Positions 1 through 8,669 of a stretch of DNA of 64,000 nucleotides are shown piece after piece. The notes beneath the pieces were generated by a model. The model saw nothing but the letters and a program-made list of their open reading frames with translations. It was not told where the DNA came from and searched no databases. The DNA lies in NCBI RefSeq assembly GCF_022844385.1, contig NZ_JALHLX010000006.1, positions 3,113 through 67,112 of the forward strand, given 5' to 3'. This DNA is from Hydrogenophaga sp. (lineage in GTDB: Bacteria; Pseudomonadota; Gammaproteobacteria; Burkholderiales; Burkholderiaceae_C). Positions within the stretch are counted from its first letter, which is position 1; every line of letters begins with the position of its first letter. The position numbers and the translations under genes were made by a program.

Positions 1-414
1 GTACACGCGCAAGGGGTCGAGCCAGAGGGCAAAGAAGTCGTCGCACAGGTCGTAGTGAAAGCGCACCTGCTCGGCGTCCTTGTGCGGGCGGTGCAGCCAG
101 CGCGAGCGCAGGTGCTGCAACAGCTGCGTGCCCAGCGTGGCCTGGCCCTTTGCCACCGGGTCGCCCACGAGCTCGGCGGCGATCTCCATCACCTCGCGAA
201 GGTCGCCTTCAATCTCCAGATCGCCACGCACGTAGGCGTCGGCCAGGGTGCCGATGTTCCCGCTGGCCAGGTACTTGAGGTTCCCGGTGTCGTTGACCTT
301 GAGGCGCACCGCAGCGTCCGCCGCACCCGCTTGCCCACCCGGCCACTGCAGCGCCAGCGGGCGCGACAGCTGCCCGATGCGCGACTCGACGAACGAAGGC
401 ATGGTGAGTTGCAT
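1..414 (-). CDS. cfa: Cyclopropane-fatty-acyl-phospholipid synthase, N-terminal part (cut by window edge)
   Basis: Reading leftward from the ATG at 412-414, an open frame runs off the window with no stop (138 codons seen). The translation starts MQLTMPSFVESRIGQ and reaches RFHYDLCDDFFALWLD at the edge. The latter matches the segment before the SAM-binding core of SAM-dependent cyclopropane/mycolic acid synthases, where the H-YD-N/D-FF pattern is typical. These enzymes add a methylene bridge to unsaturated acyl chains of membrane phospholipids. The catalytic core lies outside the window, so completeness cannot be judged. It lies 13 bases behind the Crp/Fnr-type regulator gene and is probably cotranscribed with it. 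Confidence 0.8.
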   Translation of the reverse strand, partial: MQLTMPSFVESRIGQLSRPLALQWPGGQAGAADAAVRLKVNDTGNLKYLASGNIGTLADAYVRGDLEIEGDLREVMEIAAELVGDPVAKGQATLGTQLLQHLRSRWLHRPHKDAEQVRFHYDLCDDFFALWLDPLRVY

Positions 415-427
415 GGCGGCTCCTGTG

Positions 428-1285
428 TCAGGCGGGCATGGTGCTCAGGCCCGTGGGTTGGCAGGGGACCGCACGCCGGCTGGTCGGGCGGCGCGTGGCG
501 GTTGATCCGAGGTCGTCCATCGAACGCCGGGTGCATCGCGAATAGGCCTTGAGTCCGTCCATGTCGAGTATCTCGACGTCGCGGTCGCTCACGTGGATGA
601 GGCAGTTCATGGCCAGCGCGGTGAACGAGCGGCTCACGGTTTCGTGTGCCACACCCAGCATGCTGGCAATGTCGCGCCGGCCCATGCGCAGGTGAAAGCG
701 CCGCGGTGACTGCCCGCTGGCGGCCATCTGGCGCGAGAGCTGCAACAGAAAGCGCGCCAGCCGCACTTCGGCTGCCACAGCCGCCATCACGTCCACCAGT
801 TCGTTGGTGCGGGTGAGGGCGCGGCTGCCGGCGCGCTGCAGTTCATGCTCGAAGGCAGGCTCGGCGCGGCCGAGGGCGGGCAAGTCGGCCTTGCGGATCA
901 CGTAGACGGTGGAATCTTCCAATGCGGTGGCGGCGGTGGGGTGGGTCTCCATGCACAGCGCGTCGAAGGCCAGCACTTCGCGCCGTCCGGCAAAGGCCAG
1001 CACCTGCTCGTAGCCGTCTTCGTCGGTGCGGAAGATCTTGAAGGTGCCGGTGCATACAAAGTACAACGCATCGCTGGGTGCACCCATCTGCATCAGGTGG
1101 TCGCCGGCACCCACCCGCCGCAGACCCACGGGGATGTGGCTGGCAGCGCACTGGGGGTCTTGCATGGTCTGCGTTTCGCGACCCAGAAGGCGCATCAGGT
1201 CGGCCAGTGTGCTGCGCCCGATGTGAGAGCCGGCACGGGCGTCGACTTCGGCGGTGCTGTTCATGGGTGTGGTCGTTTGGTTCAA
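428..1285 (-). CDS. Crp/Fnr-family transcriptional regulator (TTG start)
   Basis: Encodes 285 residues. An N-terminal cyclic-nucleotide-binding-type beta barrel covers roughly residues 45-150 (GDHLMQMGAPSDALYFV, then a GREVLAFDAL loop). A C-terminal winged helix-turn-helix lies near residues 200-240 (RRDIASMLGVAHETVSRS). The N-terminus lacks the cysteine cluster of oxygen-sensing Fnr, so an iron-sulfur sensor is unlikely. I prefer the TTG at 1283-1285, which has AGGAGG four bases upstream; the in-frame ATG at 1262-1264 has no ribosome site. The protein has a 40-50 residue tail beyond the usual family end. It is upstream of the cfa gene and divergent from a PAS kinase, with an Fnr-like palindrome at 1458-1471 between them. 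The effector is unknown. Confidence 0.85.
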   Translation of the reverse strand: MNQTTTPMNSTAEVDARAGSHIGRSTLADLMRLLGRETQTMQDPQCAASHIPVGLRRVGAGDHLMQMGAPSDALYFVCTGTFKIFRTDEDGYEQVLAFAGRREVLAFDALCMETHPTAATALEDSTVYVIRKADLPALGRAEPAFEHELQRAGSRALTRTNELVDVMAAVAAEVRLARFLLQLSRQMAASGQSPRRFHLRMGRRDIASMLGVAHETVSRSFTALAMNCLIHVSDRDVEILDMDGLKAYSRCTRRSMDDLGSTATRRPTSRRAVPCQPTGLSTMPA

Positions 1286-1425
1286 GAGGCCTCCTGATGG
1301 GTGGTGCGGACGGCGGTTTCTGCTGCTTCAAGGATGCGACTGCAACCCTTGGCGCACCATCGGAATCCGGCACGACCTGTGTTCGGAAAGTGGCGCTTCG
1401 TGCTGCGCTCGATTCCGACAGCCGT

Positions 1426-1439
1426 TAGGAGAAGTCCTA
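1426..1439. promoter_or_regulatory. Inverted repeat TAGGA-GAAG-TCCTA
   Basis: A perfect 5-bp inverted repeat with a 4-base spacer in the 266-base divergent gap between the Crp/Fnr gene and the PAS kinase. It could be an operator for the NarL-type regulator of the same cluster, but there is no direct evidence. The bottom strand carries GTAGGACTT (1440-1432), a 9-mer that recurs at 63667-63675. Confidence 0.35.
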
Positions 1440-1457
1440 CCCCTGGCTGGCAGCCCA

Positions 1458-1471
1458 TTGACCTGGGTCAA
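1458..1471. promoter_or_regulatory. Fnr/Dnr-like operator TTGAC-CTGG-GTCAA
   Basis: The arms TTGAC and GTCAA are perfectly symmetrical around four bases and keep the TTGA-N6-TCAA core recognised by Crp/Fnr-family proteins of the Fnr/Dnr type. The site lies about 80 bases upstream of the PAS kinase ATG at 1552 and about 170 bases upstream of the adjacent Crp/Fnr-family gene. Regulation of either gene by that protein is a reasonable inference. Confidence 0.5.
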
Positions 1472-1551
1472 GGCGGGTGGGTTTTGGTGCTGGCGGGTCT
1501 GGGCAAACCTTCCTAAGATGCCCCTACAGGTATCCAACCGGGCCAGACAAC

Positions 1552-3096
1552 ATGACTTCAGACAGCATGGGCAGCGTTTCCCTGGCCCCAGAGGCACTGG
1601 CGCAGCCACGGCTGGCCCATGCGGCGCTGGAGGCGGTGATCACGGTGGATCAGCAGCAGCGCATCGTCATGATCAATCCGGCGGGCCTGAGCATGTTCGG
1701 CCTCACGAGCGAGCAGGCGCTGGGCATGGATCTGGGCCGACTCATTCCGCCGCGCCTGCGCGCAGCACACCAGGGTCACGTGCAGCGCTTCAGCGATTCG
1801 CCCGAGATCGAACGCCCGATGGGCCAGCGCGGCCAGGTGCTGGGCCTGCGGGCCAACGGCGAAGAGTTTCCGCTGGAGGCGGCCATCTTCAAGAGCGATG
1901 TGGTGCTGCCTTCAGGCACCGTGAGCTACACCACGGCCCTCCTGCGCGACCTCTCGGAGTTCACCCGCATGAGTTCCGTCATCGAGCAACTCAACCAGCG
2001 CCTGCGCTCGGTCTTCGAGCGGGCGCCGGTGGCCATCTGGATCACGGAGCGGGACCGTGTGGTCTTTGCCAACAGCGCCTGTGCCCGGCTGGTCGGGCTG
2101 CAGGAGCCCGGACAGCTGGTGGGTCGTTCCATCTTTGAACTGCTTGCGCCCGATTCGCGCGAACCAGTGCGAAGCAAGCTGCAAAATCTGGAGCAGACCG
2201 AAGGCGTGTCGGTGCTGGTGGGCTCGCTGCAGCGAGCGGACGGCGCCTTGCTCGAAGTCGAAATGGTGGTGGCGGTGCTGCCCGACCACGAACACAGCTT
2301 TGTGCAGATGGTCATCAACGACATTACCTTGCGAACGCGCGAGAGACAGAGACTCTTGAACTCGCGCCGCACCTTGCGCGAGTTTTCGGCCAGCCTGGTG
2401 GCGGCGCGCGAAGAGGAGCGCCGGCGGATCGCCCGCGAATTGCATGACGAACTGGGGCAGCGGCTCACCGCACTCAAGCTGGAGATGATTGCCTGCCAGC
2501 GCGACCACCCGAACCTGGGCGTGGGCGAGCGGGCCCAGCTCATGCTGGACATGCTGGACGAGACCGTGGCGTCGACCCGCCGCATCTCCATGGACCTGCG
2601 CCCGCTGATGCTGGACGACCTGGGACTGGCCGACGCCATCGACTGGCTGGTAAAGGAATTCAGGCGCCGCACCGGCGTGGAGGTTGAGATCCGGCTGGGT
2701 GAGGGTTTGCGGGAGCTCTCGCCCCACCTGGCGACCACGCTCTACCGCATCGTGCAGGAGGCGCTGACCAACATCACGCGGCACGCGCGGGCCACCTGGG
2801 TGCGGGTCGAACTGGGGCGCACCGGTGACGAACTGCGGCTGGCGATCCGGGACAACGGCGTGGGTTTCCCCAACGGAAGCCGCTCGCGCAACCCGGGCTC
2901 CTTTGGACTGCTGGGCATCCGCGAGCGGGTGCTGATGCTGGGCGGGCAGATTTCGGTGGGCAACGCGCCCGAAGGCGGCGCCCTGCTGGTGGTGCGGGTG
3001 CCTTGTGTGACACCGCCTGTGTCTGCGCGCGACGACGACCTCAGGGAAGCAGCGGAGCCGCTGTTCGACGAATCCACCCGCGGCAGCCTCGAATGA
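1552..3096 (+). CDS. Cytoplasmic PAS-PAS sensor histidine kinase, NarX/NreB type
   Basis: 514 residues. Two PAS domains (about residues 15-125 and 140-255) precede a HisKA_3 dimerisation helix with the phospho-acceptor in RELHDELGQ (His298). A complete HATPase_c lobe follows: EALTNITRHA (Asn407), DNGVGF, and GLLGIRERV. No membrane segments are seen, so it should sense a cytoplasmic signal, perhaps redox or a ligand in PAS. I chose the ATG at 1552; an upstream in-frame TTG at 1477 would add unconserved-looking sequence. It is followed after 13 bases by a second kinase-like gene and a LuxR-type response regulator, its likely partner. Confidence 0.9.
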   Translation: MTSDSMGSVSLAPEALAQPRLAHAALEAVITVDQQQRIVMINPAGLSMFGLTSEQALGMDLGRLIPPRLRAAHQGHVQRFSDSPEIERPMGQRGQVLGLRANGEEFPLEAAIFKSDVVLPSGTVSYTTALLRDLSEFTRMSSVIEQLNQRLRSVFERAPVAIWITERDRVVFANSACARLVGLQEPGQLVGRSIFELLAPDSREPVRSKLQNLEQTEGVSVLVGSLQRADGALLEVEMVVAVLPDHEHSFVQMVINDITLRTRERQRLLNSRRTLREFSASLVAAREEERRRIARELHDELGQRLTALKLEMIACQRDHPNLGVGERAQLMLDMLDETVASTRRISMDLRPLMLDDLGLADAIDWLVKEFRRRTGVEVEIRLGEGLRELSPHLATTLYRIVQEALTNITRHARATWVRVELGRTGDELRLAIRDNGVGFPNGSRSRNPGSFGLLGIRERVLMLGGQISVGNAPEGGALLVVRVPCVTPPVSARDDDLREAAEPLFDESTRGSLE

Positions 3097-3109
3097 AGGA
3101 GACAGAACG

Positions 3110-4252
3110 ATGAACAATTCACCGGGTTCGTCAACGGTCAGCCGCGAGGCGCTGGAACATGAACTGCACGTGCACCAGGTCGAGCTGGTGCAGCAGAACG
3201 AGGAGTTGCAGCGAACCCAGTCCGACCTGGCCGCAGCGCACGACCGCTACCGCGATCTGTACGACTTCGCGCCTGTGGGCTACTGCACGCTCGACGCACA
3301 AGGCTGCATCAGCAAGATCAACCTCACGGGGGCTGGCTTGCTGGGGCAGCCGCGCGCTGCGCTGGTGGGCAAGCCGCTGGCGCGCTTCGTGAGTTCAACC
3401 GACGCAGACCGCTGGCATCTTTACCTGCGCTGGGCGCTCGCGCGCGAAACACCGCAGCGCATCGACCTCACCATGAACTTTGCCGACGGCACGCTGCACT
3501 GGTTCGCCGCCATCAACAGCGCGCGGGTGCTGGACGAGCACGGCGAGCCCTGCTTGCGGGTGTCGATCACCGATGTGACCGACCGCATCCGGTCCGAGGT
3601 GGAGCGGCGCATCGCCGCCATCGATGCCGACGCCCGCGAGTCCGAGCGCCGGCGCATGGCGCTGGACCTGCATGAAGATCTGGGACAACGCCTGAGTGCG
3701 ATCAAGATCCAGCTGGCCAGCCTGCAGCAGGGCAGCGAAATGGTGGGTGCGATTGACCAGGCGCTGGCGCTGGTGCGGCGCATCACCATCGACCTGCGTC
3801 CGCCCATGCTGGACGACCTGGGCCTTCATCCCGCGATCGAATGGCTGGCCCGGGACACGGCGCGCCGGCTGGACCTGAAGCTGTCCCTGCGCATGGACAA
3901 CGACCTGCCGCCGCTGGGCCGGGCGGTGTCGGTGGCGCTGTACCGCTTCTTCCAGGAATCGCTGTCCTACCTGCTGCACGAGACCCACGCCTCGGAACTC
4001 GGCATCGAGGTGCTGCGTCCGCTGGGGCAGTTCATCCTGATCCTGCGGGCCCGCGCCAGCGGAGCCGGCACACCCTGGCGCCTGGACACGCGCTCCGAGC
4101 CCTCGTTGATCCTGGAGCACCGCGCCCGCCTGCTCGGGGGGCGGCTGGCGTTTGATGCCGTACCCGACGGCTCGGGCTGGTTCGGCCTGCAACTGACCCA
4201 GAACCTGGACCTGAAGGAAACGCCCGTTGATCGAGCGGGGCGACCGGCATGA
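3110..4252 (+). CDS. PAS protein with HisKA_3 helix and degenerate ATPase lobe (probable pseudokinase)
   Basis: 380 residues, with AAGGAG nine bases before the ATG. The N-terminus has the coil ELHVHQVELVQQNEELQ, then one PAS domain (about 45-155), then a HisKA_3-like helix DLHEDLGQRL with His188 kept. Aligned with the neighbouring kinase, the ATP lobe has lost its key residues: the N-box asparagine is replaced (ESLSYLLHETHA), DNGVGF is replaced by ARASGAG, and the glycine-rich lid by LILEHRARLLGG. The gene is intact and overlaps the regulator gene by 4 bases (ATGA), so it appears to be under selection. It may be a phospho-acceptor or dimer partner for the upstream kinase rather than an independent kinase. 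Confidence 0.8.
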   Translation: MNNSPGSSTVSREALEHELHVHQVELVQQNEELQRTQSDLAAAHDRYRDLYDFAPVGYCTLDAQGCISKINLTGAGLLGQPRAALVGKPLARFVSSTDADRWHLYLRWALARETPQRIDLTMNFADGTLHWFAAINSARVLDEHGEPCLRVSITDVTDRIRSEVERRIAAIDADARESERRRMALDLHEDLGQRLSAIKIQLASLQQGSEMVGAIDQALALVRRITIDLRPPMLDDLGLHPAIEWLARDTARRLDLKLSLRMDNDLPPLGRAVSVALYRFFQESLSYLLHETHASELGIEVLRPLGQFILILRARASGAGTPWRLDTRSEPSLILEHRARLLGGRLAFDAVPDGSGWFGLQLTQNLDLKETPVDRAGRPA

Positions 4253-4935
4253 ACGGCGATCTGGCCCACCACCAACTCCGCCTGCTGCTGGTGGACGACC
4301 ACACCGTGGTGCGCGAAGGACTCAAGCGCCTGCTCGACCCACAGGGCAACCAGTGGTTCATCACCGAGGCGGGCACCGGCTTCCAGGCGCTCGAATGCCT
4401 GCGGCGCGCGACCTTCGACCTCGTCATTGCCGACCTGTCCCTGCCCGGCATGAGCGGGCTGGACCTGATTCACCGCATCAAGGAAACCTACCCCGGTGTG
4501 GCCGTGCTGGTGCTCACCATGCACAGCGAAGAGCAGTACGCGTTGCGCGCCTTCCAGGCCGGGGCCAGCGGTTACGTCACCAAGGACAGCGCCAGCGAAG
4601 AGCTGGTGGCCGCCGTGCGCAAGGTGGCCTCGGGCGGGGTGTTTGTGACCGCGATGCTGGCCGAGCGCGTGGTGCAGCAGCTCAACGGGCGCCGCCCGGC
4701 GTCGGACCTCAGCATGCTGTCCAACCGGGAGCTGGAGATCCTGCGGCGCATCGTGGCGGGTGAGCGCATGGTCGACATCGCCGACGCGCTGCACCTGTCC
4801 ATCAAGACGGTGAGCACGCACAAGACCCGCATCCTGGAAAAGCTGCAGCTCGACAGCACGGCCGCGCTGATCCGCTTTGGCCTGGAGCACCAGCTCGACC
4901 AGGCCGATCCGGCCACGGCGCCGGGCCCGGGCTGA
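4249..4935 (+). CDS. NarL/FixJ-family response regulator
   Basis: 228 residues. An N-terminal receiver has the acidic pocket DDH (16-18), phospho-acceptor Asp62 in ADLSLPGMSG, the Thr/Ser of VLTMHS and the lysine of YVTKDS. A C-terminal LuxR helix-turn-helix lies at about 160-225 (LSNRELEILRRIVAGE, IADALHLSIKTVSTHKTRILEKL). It is translationally coupled to the preceding pseudokinase by an ATGA overlap and is the obvious output of this signalling unit. Targets are unknown; the inverted repeat at 1426-1439 is one candidate. Confidence 0.92.
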   Translation: MNGDLAHHQLRLLLVDDHTVVREGLKRLLDPQGNQWFITEAGTGFQALECLRRATFDLVIADLSLPGMSGLDLIHRIKETYPGVAVLVLTMHSEEQYALRAFQAGASGYVTKDSASEELVAAVRKVASGGVFVTAMLAERVVQQLNGRRPASDLSMLSNRELEILRRIVAGERMVDIADALHLSIKTVSTHKTRILEKLQLDSTAALIRFGLEHQLDQADPATAPGPG

Positions 4936-4985
4936 GCCTGCCCGCCTGGTGACCGGGCGACAATACCGCGCATCGAGGAGCGGAC

Positions 4986-7937
4986 ATGGTCACCAAAAAA
5001 CAGCCCCCATCGGCCGGTACCGGCCCGACAGCCCTGCCGGCCGACGCAGCGTTGAACGTGGCAACGCCTGGCCAGGTGGTGGCGCTGGGCGCATCGGCCG
5101 GCGGGCTGGAGGCGTTCGAACAATTTCTGCGCGCCATGCCCCCGGACAGCGGCATGGGCTTTGTGCTGGTGCAGCACCTGGACCCCACGCACCCCAGCAT
5201 CCTTGCTGAAATCCTGCGCCGCAGCACCCCCATGACGGTGGTGGAAGCCACCGACGGCATGCCGGTGCAGGCCAACCGCGTGCACGTGATCCCGCCCAAC
5301 CGCGACATGGTGATCTCGCACGGCGTGCTGGGCCTGAGCATGCCCACCGAGCCGCGTGGGCGCCACCTGCCCATCGACAGCTTCTTCCGCGCGCTGGCGG
5401 CCGACCAGGCCGAAGCGGCGGTGGGCATCATCCTCTCGGGCACCGGCACCGACGGCACGCTGGGCATCCGCGCCATCCACGGCGCGGGCGGGCTGGGGCT
5501 GGTGCAGGAGCCGGCCACCGCGCGTTTCGACGGCATGCCGGCGAGCGCCCTGAAGTCGGGTTTTGCCACCCAGGCCCTGGCCGTGGAAGCCATGCCGGCG
5601 CTGCTGCTGGCGCATGCCCGGCGCCTGGGCTCGCGTGCGGTGGCGGCCGACGGCGACGGTGCTTCGGCCCGGCTCGCCGGTGTGTTGATGCAGTTGCGGC
5701 TGGGCACAGGCCACGATTTCTCGCAGTACAAGAAGAGCACGCTGGGGCGGCGCATCGAGCGGCGCATGACGCAGCAGGGCATCGACGACATCGCCACCTA
5801 CGAACGTTTCCTCAAGGAGCACCCACCCGAAGTGCAGACGCTGTTTCGCGAGATGCTGATCAACGTCACCAGCTTCTTTCGCGACACCGCGGTGTTTGAC
5901 ACCCTCAAGCGCGACGTGCTGCCCGCGTTGCTGGCCCAGCGGCCTGAAAACGAGGCACTGCGCGTTTGGGTGGCGGGTTGCGCCACCGGCGAAGAGGCGT
6001 ACTCGGTGGCCATGCTGTTGCGCGAACTGGCCGATGAGCACAAGCGCGACTGGCAGGTGCAGATTTACGGCACCGACATCGACGCCGACGCCGTTGCGGT
6101 GGCCCGGGCGGGCCTGTACCCACCCAACATCGCCCAGGACGTGACCCCCGAGCGGCTTCGCCGTTTCTTCGTCAAGGAAGAGGGCGGTTACCGGGTGCGC
6201 AAGGAGATCCGCGAGATGGTGGTGTTTGCGGTGCAGAGCGTGATCAAGGACCCGCCCTTCACCCGGCTGGACCTGCTGACCTGCCGCAACCTGCTGATCT
6301 ACCTGGAGCCCGAGCTGCAGGAGCGGCTGGTGCCGATCTTTCACTACGCGCTGCGCCCCGGTGGCGTGCTGTGCCTGTCGCCGTCGGAGAGCATCGGCAG
6401 CCATGGCGAGCTGTTCGAAACGCTGGACCGCCGCCTCAACATCTACCGCGCCCGGCCCACCGTGGCCTCCCGGCGCGCGGTGATCAGCAGCCGGCTGTCG
6501 TGGACCACCGACCGGGCCGGCGCGGCCCTGCCGGTGGTGGTGAGCAAGCCGCGTGAAACCGCCGCCGCCGACCTGGCCCGGCGCACGCTGCTGCAGGCCT
6601 TTGCGCCGGCCTCGGTGCTCACCGACCTGCAGGGCGACATCTTGTACGTGCACGGCGAGACCGGTCGCTTCCTGCGCCTGGCCCCGGGCCAGCCCACGCA
6701 CAACGTGGTGGACATGGCGACCGAGGGCTTGCAGCTGGATGTGCGCGAGGCCTTGCAGAAAGCGGCCTCGGGCGACCTGAGCCTGACCAGCCGCGAGGTG
6801 CTGCACAAGATCGACAACGACATGCAGACCGTGACCCTGAGCGTGCGCGCGATCGCCGGACCGGAGCCCAGCCGCAGCCTGCTGCTGTTCAGCTTTCAGG
6901 AACTGGATCCTTCGCCGGCCCGCAGCCCGGCGCGCCGCCGCAAGGCCGGCGCCAGCACCGAGGCGCAGCGCGTGCAGGCGCTGGAACACGAGCTCATGCT
7001 GAGCAAACAGACGCTGGGCGCCATGGTGGAGGAGCAGCAGATCTCCAACGAAGAGCTGCAGTCGACCAACGAGGAGCTGCAGTCGACCAACGAAGAACTG
7101 CAGTCCACCAACGAAGAGCTGGAAACCTCGAAGGAAGAACTGCAGTCGGTGAACGAAGAGCTGGTCACGGTGAATTCGGAGCTGCAAATCAAGGTGGAGC
7201 AGCTCACCGGCATGCAGGACGACATGAAGAACCTGCTGGACAACATCAGCTTGGGTTCGATCTTTCTGGACCGCCGGCTGTTGATCCGGCGCTTCACGCG
7301 CGACGCCACGGCGGTGTACCGCCTGGTGCCTTCCGATGTGGGCCGCCCCTTGTCGGACATCCGCTGCGAACTGCAGGACGTCGACCTGCTGGCCGATGCC
7401 CAGAGCGTGCTGGACACGCTGGCGCCGGTGGAGCGCGAGGTGCGCACGGCCGGAAACACCTGGTATCTCGCGCGCATCAAACCCTACCGCACCATGGACA
7501 ACGTGATCGACGGTGTGGTGCTGACCTTCAACGACGTGACCGAGCGGGTGCTGGCCCTGGCGATGCGCCAGGCGCGCGACCTGGCCGAAGCGGTGGTGGA
7601 CACCGTGTACGAGCCGCTGGTGGTGCTTGACAGCTCGCTGCTGGTGCTCACCGCCAACCGTGCCTTCCTGAGCCTGTTTGGCGGGCAGGCCGCCGATACG
7701 CTGGGCCGTGCCTTCTACGACATCGGCCAGCGGCAGTGGGACTTTGTCGCCATGCACGAGCTGCTGGATGGCCCGTCAGGCGGTCAGTGCCTGGGCGAAG
7801 ACCGCGTGCTCAGCCACGACTTCGCCGGCATCGGCCGACAGCAGCTGCGCGTGCGCACGCGCCGTGTGGCCTTGCAGAACGGTGCCGCCGGCCTGGTGCT
7901 GGTGAGCTTTGCCACGGAGCCGGCACCGCCGGCCTGA
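4986..7937 (+). CDS. CheB-CheR-PAS fusion signalling protein
   Basis: 983 residues. A CheB methylesterase domain (about 30-215) keeps the catalytic triad Ser37 (GASAGG), His64 (VQHLDP) and Asp156 (GTGTDG). A CheR-type SAM methyltransferase domain follows (about 225-485; VAGCATGEEAYS, DLLTCRNLLIYL). Then comes a strongly repetitive coiled coil (about 675-740, built on NEELQST), then two PAS-like domains (about 745-970). It lacks the receiver domain of chemotaxis CheB, and no other chemotaxis genes are nearby. Proteins with this architecture are usually found with two-component systems rather than flagellar chemotaxis. GAGGAG precedes the ATG. It probably adjusts the upstream kinase/regulator cluster; its methylation substrate is unknown. 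Confidence 0.9.
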   Translation: MVTKKQPPSAGTGPTALPADAALNVATPGQVVALGASAGGLEAFEQFLRAMPPDSGMGFVLVQHLDPTHPSILAEILRRSTPMTVVEATDGMPVQANRVHVIPPNRDMVISHGVLGLSMPTEPRGRHLPIDSFFRALAADQAEAAVGIILSGTGTDGTLGIRAIHGAGGLGLVQEPATARFDGMPASALKSGFATQALAVEAMPALLLAHARRLGSRAVAADGDGASARLAGVLMQLRLGTGHDFSQYKKSTLGRRIERRMTQQGIDDIATYERFLKEHPPEVQTLFREMLINVTSFFRDTAVFDTLKRDVLPALLAQRPENEALRVWVAGCATGEEAYSVAMLLRELADEHKRDWQVQIYGTDIDADAVAVARAGLYPPNIAQDVTPERLRRFFVKEEGGYRVRKEIREMVVFAVQSVIKDPPFTRLDLLTCRNLLIYLEPELQERLVPIFHYALRPGGVLCLSPSESIGSHGELFETLDRRLNIYRARPTVASRRAVISSRLSWTTDRAGAALPVVVSKPRETAAADLARRTLLQAFAPASVLTDLQGDILYVHGETGRFLRLAPGQPTHNVVDMATEGLQLDVREALQKAASGDLSLTSREVLHKIDNDMQTVTLSVRAIAGPEPSRSLLLFSFQELDPSPARSPARRRKAGASTEAQRVQALEHELMLSKQTLGAMVEEQQISNEELQSTNEELQSTNEELQSTNEELETSKEELQSVNEELVTVNSELQIKVEQLTGMQDDMKNLLDNISLGSIFLDRRLLIRRFTRDATAVYRLVPSDVGRPLSDIRCELQDVDLLADAQSVLDTLAPVEREVRTAGNTWYLARIKPYRTMDNVIDGVVLTFNDVTERVLALAMRQARDLAEAVVDTVYEPLVVLDSSLLVLTANRAFLSLFGGQAADTLGRAFYDIGQRQWDFVAMHELLDGPSGGQCLGEDRVLSHDFAGIGRQQLRVRTRRVALQNGAAGLVLVSFATEPAPPA
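7048..7200 (+). repeat. In-gene repeat encoding NEELQST coiled-coil heptads
   Basis: A near-exact 21-base unit (roughly gagctgcagtcgaccaacg with variants) is repeated three to four times and then decays. It encodes successive N-E-E-L-Q-S-T heptads of the signalling helix linking the CheR and PAS domains of the fusion protein. It is a coding repeat, not an independent element. Confidence 0.85.
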
Positions 7938-7943
7938 GCCGCT

Positions 7944-8669
7944 TCAACAGGATGGGCGCCTGGCGCGGGCGGCGTCGAAGGCTGCGCACACCTCGCTGTC
8001 GGCGAGTTGGTGGAAGTCGAGGTAGTGCAGGCCGATGGCTCGAAACGGCCGGGGCTCCAGCAGGCAGACCACCTCGTCCACCTCGTCGCTCAACTCGGCC
8101 ATCGTCGCGTGGGGCCCCACGGGCACTGCCACGATCAGCCGGGCCGGATGGCGCCGGCGCAGCGCCCGCAGCGCAGCCTTCAGGGTGGTGCCGGTGGCGA
8201 TGCCGTCGTCGACCACGATCACTGTGGCTCCTTCCACCGGCAGCGGCGCGCGTCCTGCCAGGTACACGCTGCGGCGGCGCTCGATCTCGCGAACCGCAGC
8301 CGGCACCTGGGCCTGGATCCATGCCTCGTCCACCCCGGGCAGGTCGGCGGTGTCTTCGTTGACCACCACGTCCGGCGGTGAGCCTTCCACCACCGCAGCC
8401 ACCGCCAGCTCGGGCTGGAAGGGCGCGCCGATCTTGCGGACCAGCAGCAGGTCCAGCGGCGCGCCCAGTGCTCGCGCAATCTCGGCCGCCACCGGCACGC
8501 CACCGCGCGGCAGGGCCAGCACCACCAGCGGTCCTCTCAGGTTCAGCGCCAGCAGTTCGTCGGCCAGGGCACGGCCCGCGTGCGTGCGGTCTTCGAAGGT
8601 GTGGCCAGCCAGGGCCGCGTTGCGTGCCAGCCCCATGGGCGTGGTGTCGCCCCATGGAAAATCGCTCAT
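7944..8669 (-). CDS. Phosphoribosyltransferase-family protein
   Basis: 241 residues. The type I PRTase PRPP loop is clear (VIVVDDGIATGTT, about residues 147-159). The N-terminal half has the fold elements ALPRGGVPVAAEIARAL and LLVRKIGAP. This subgroup is typically annotated as predicted phosphoribosyltransferase; the base substrate is not known. Its ATG overlaps the stop of the upstream hydrolase gene by 4 bases, so the two are translationally coupled. The two domains occur fused in some actinobacteria, as I recall, which supports a shared pathway. The 3' end is 6 bases from the convergent CheB-CheR gene. Confidence 0.85.
   Translation of the reverse strand: MSDFPWGDTTPMGLARNAALAGHTFEDRTHAGRALADELLALNLRGPLVVLALPRGGVPVAAEIARALGAPLDLLLVRKIGAPFQPELAVAAVVEGSPPDVVVNEDTADLPGVDEAWIQAQVPAAVREIERRRSVYLAGRAPLPVEGATVIVVDDGIATGTTLKAALRALRRRHPARLIVAVPVGPHATMAELSDEVDEVVCLLEPRPFRAIGLHYLDFHQLADSEVCAAFDAARARRPSC

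Noticed and set aside
7048-7200. Tandem 21-base repeat considered as a noncoding element
   Set aside because: It is in frame and encodes regular coiled-coil heptads of the fusion protein.
4572-7757. A 1061-codon leftward open frame opposite the CheB-CheR fusion
   Set aside because: Antisense shadow of a gene with intact catalytic motifs; composition is repetitive.
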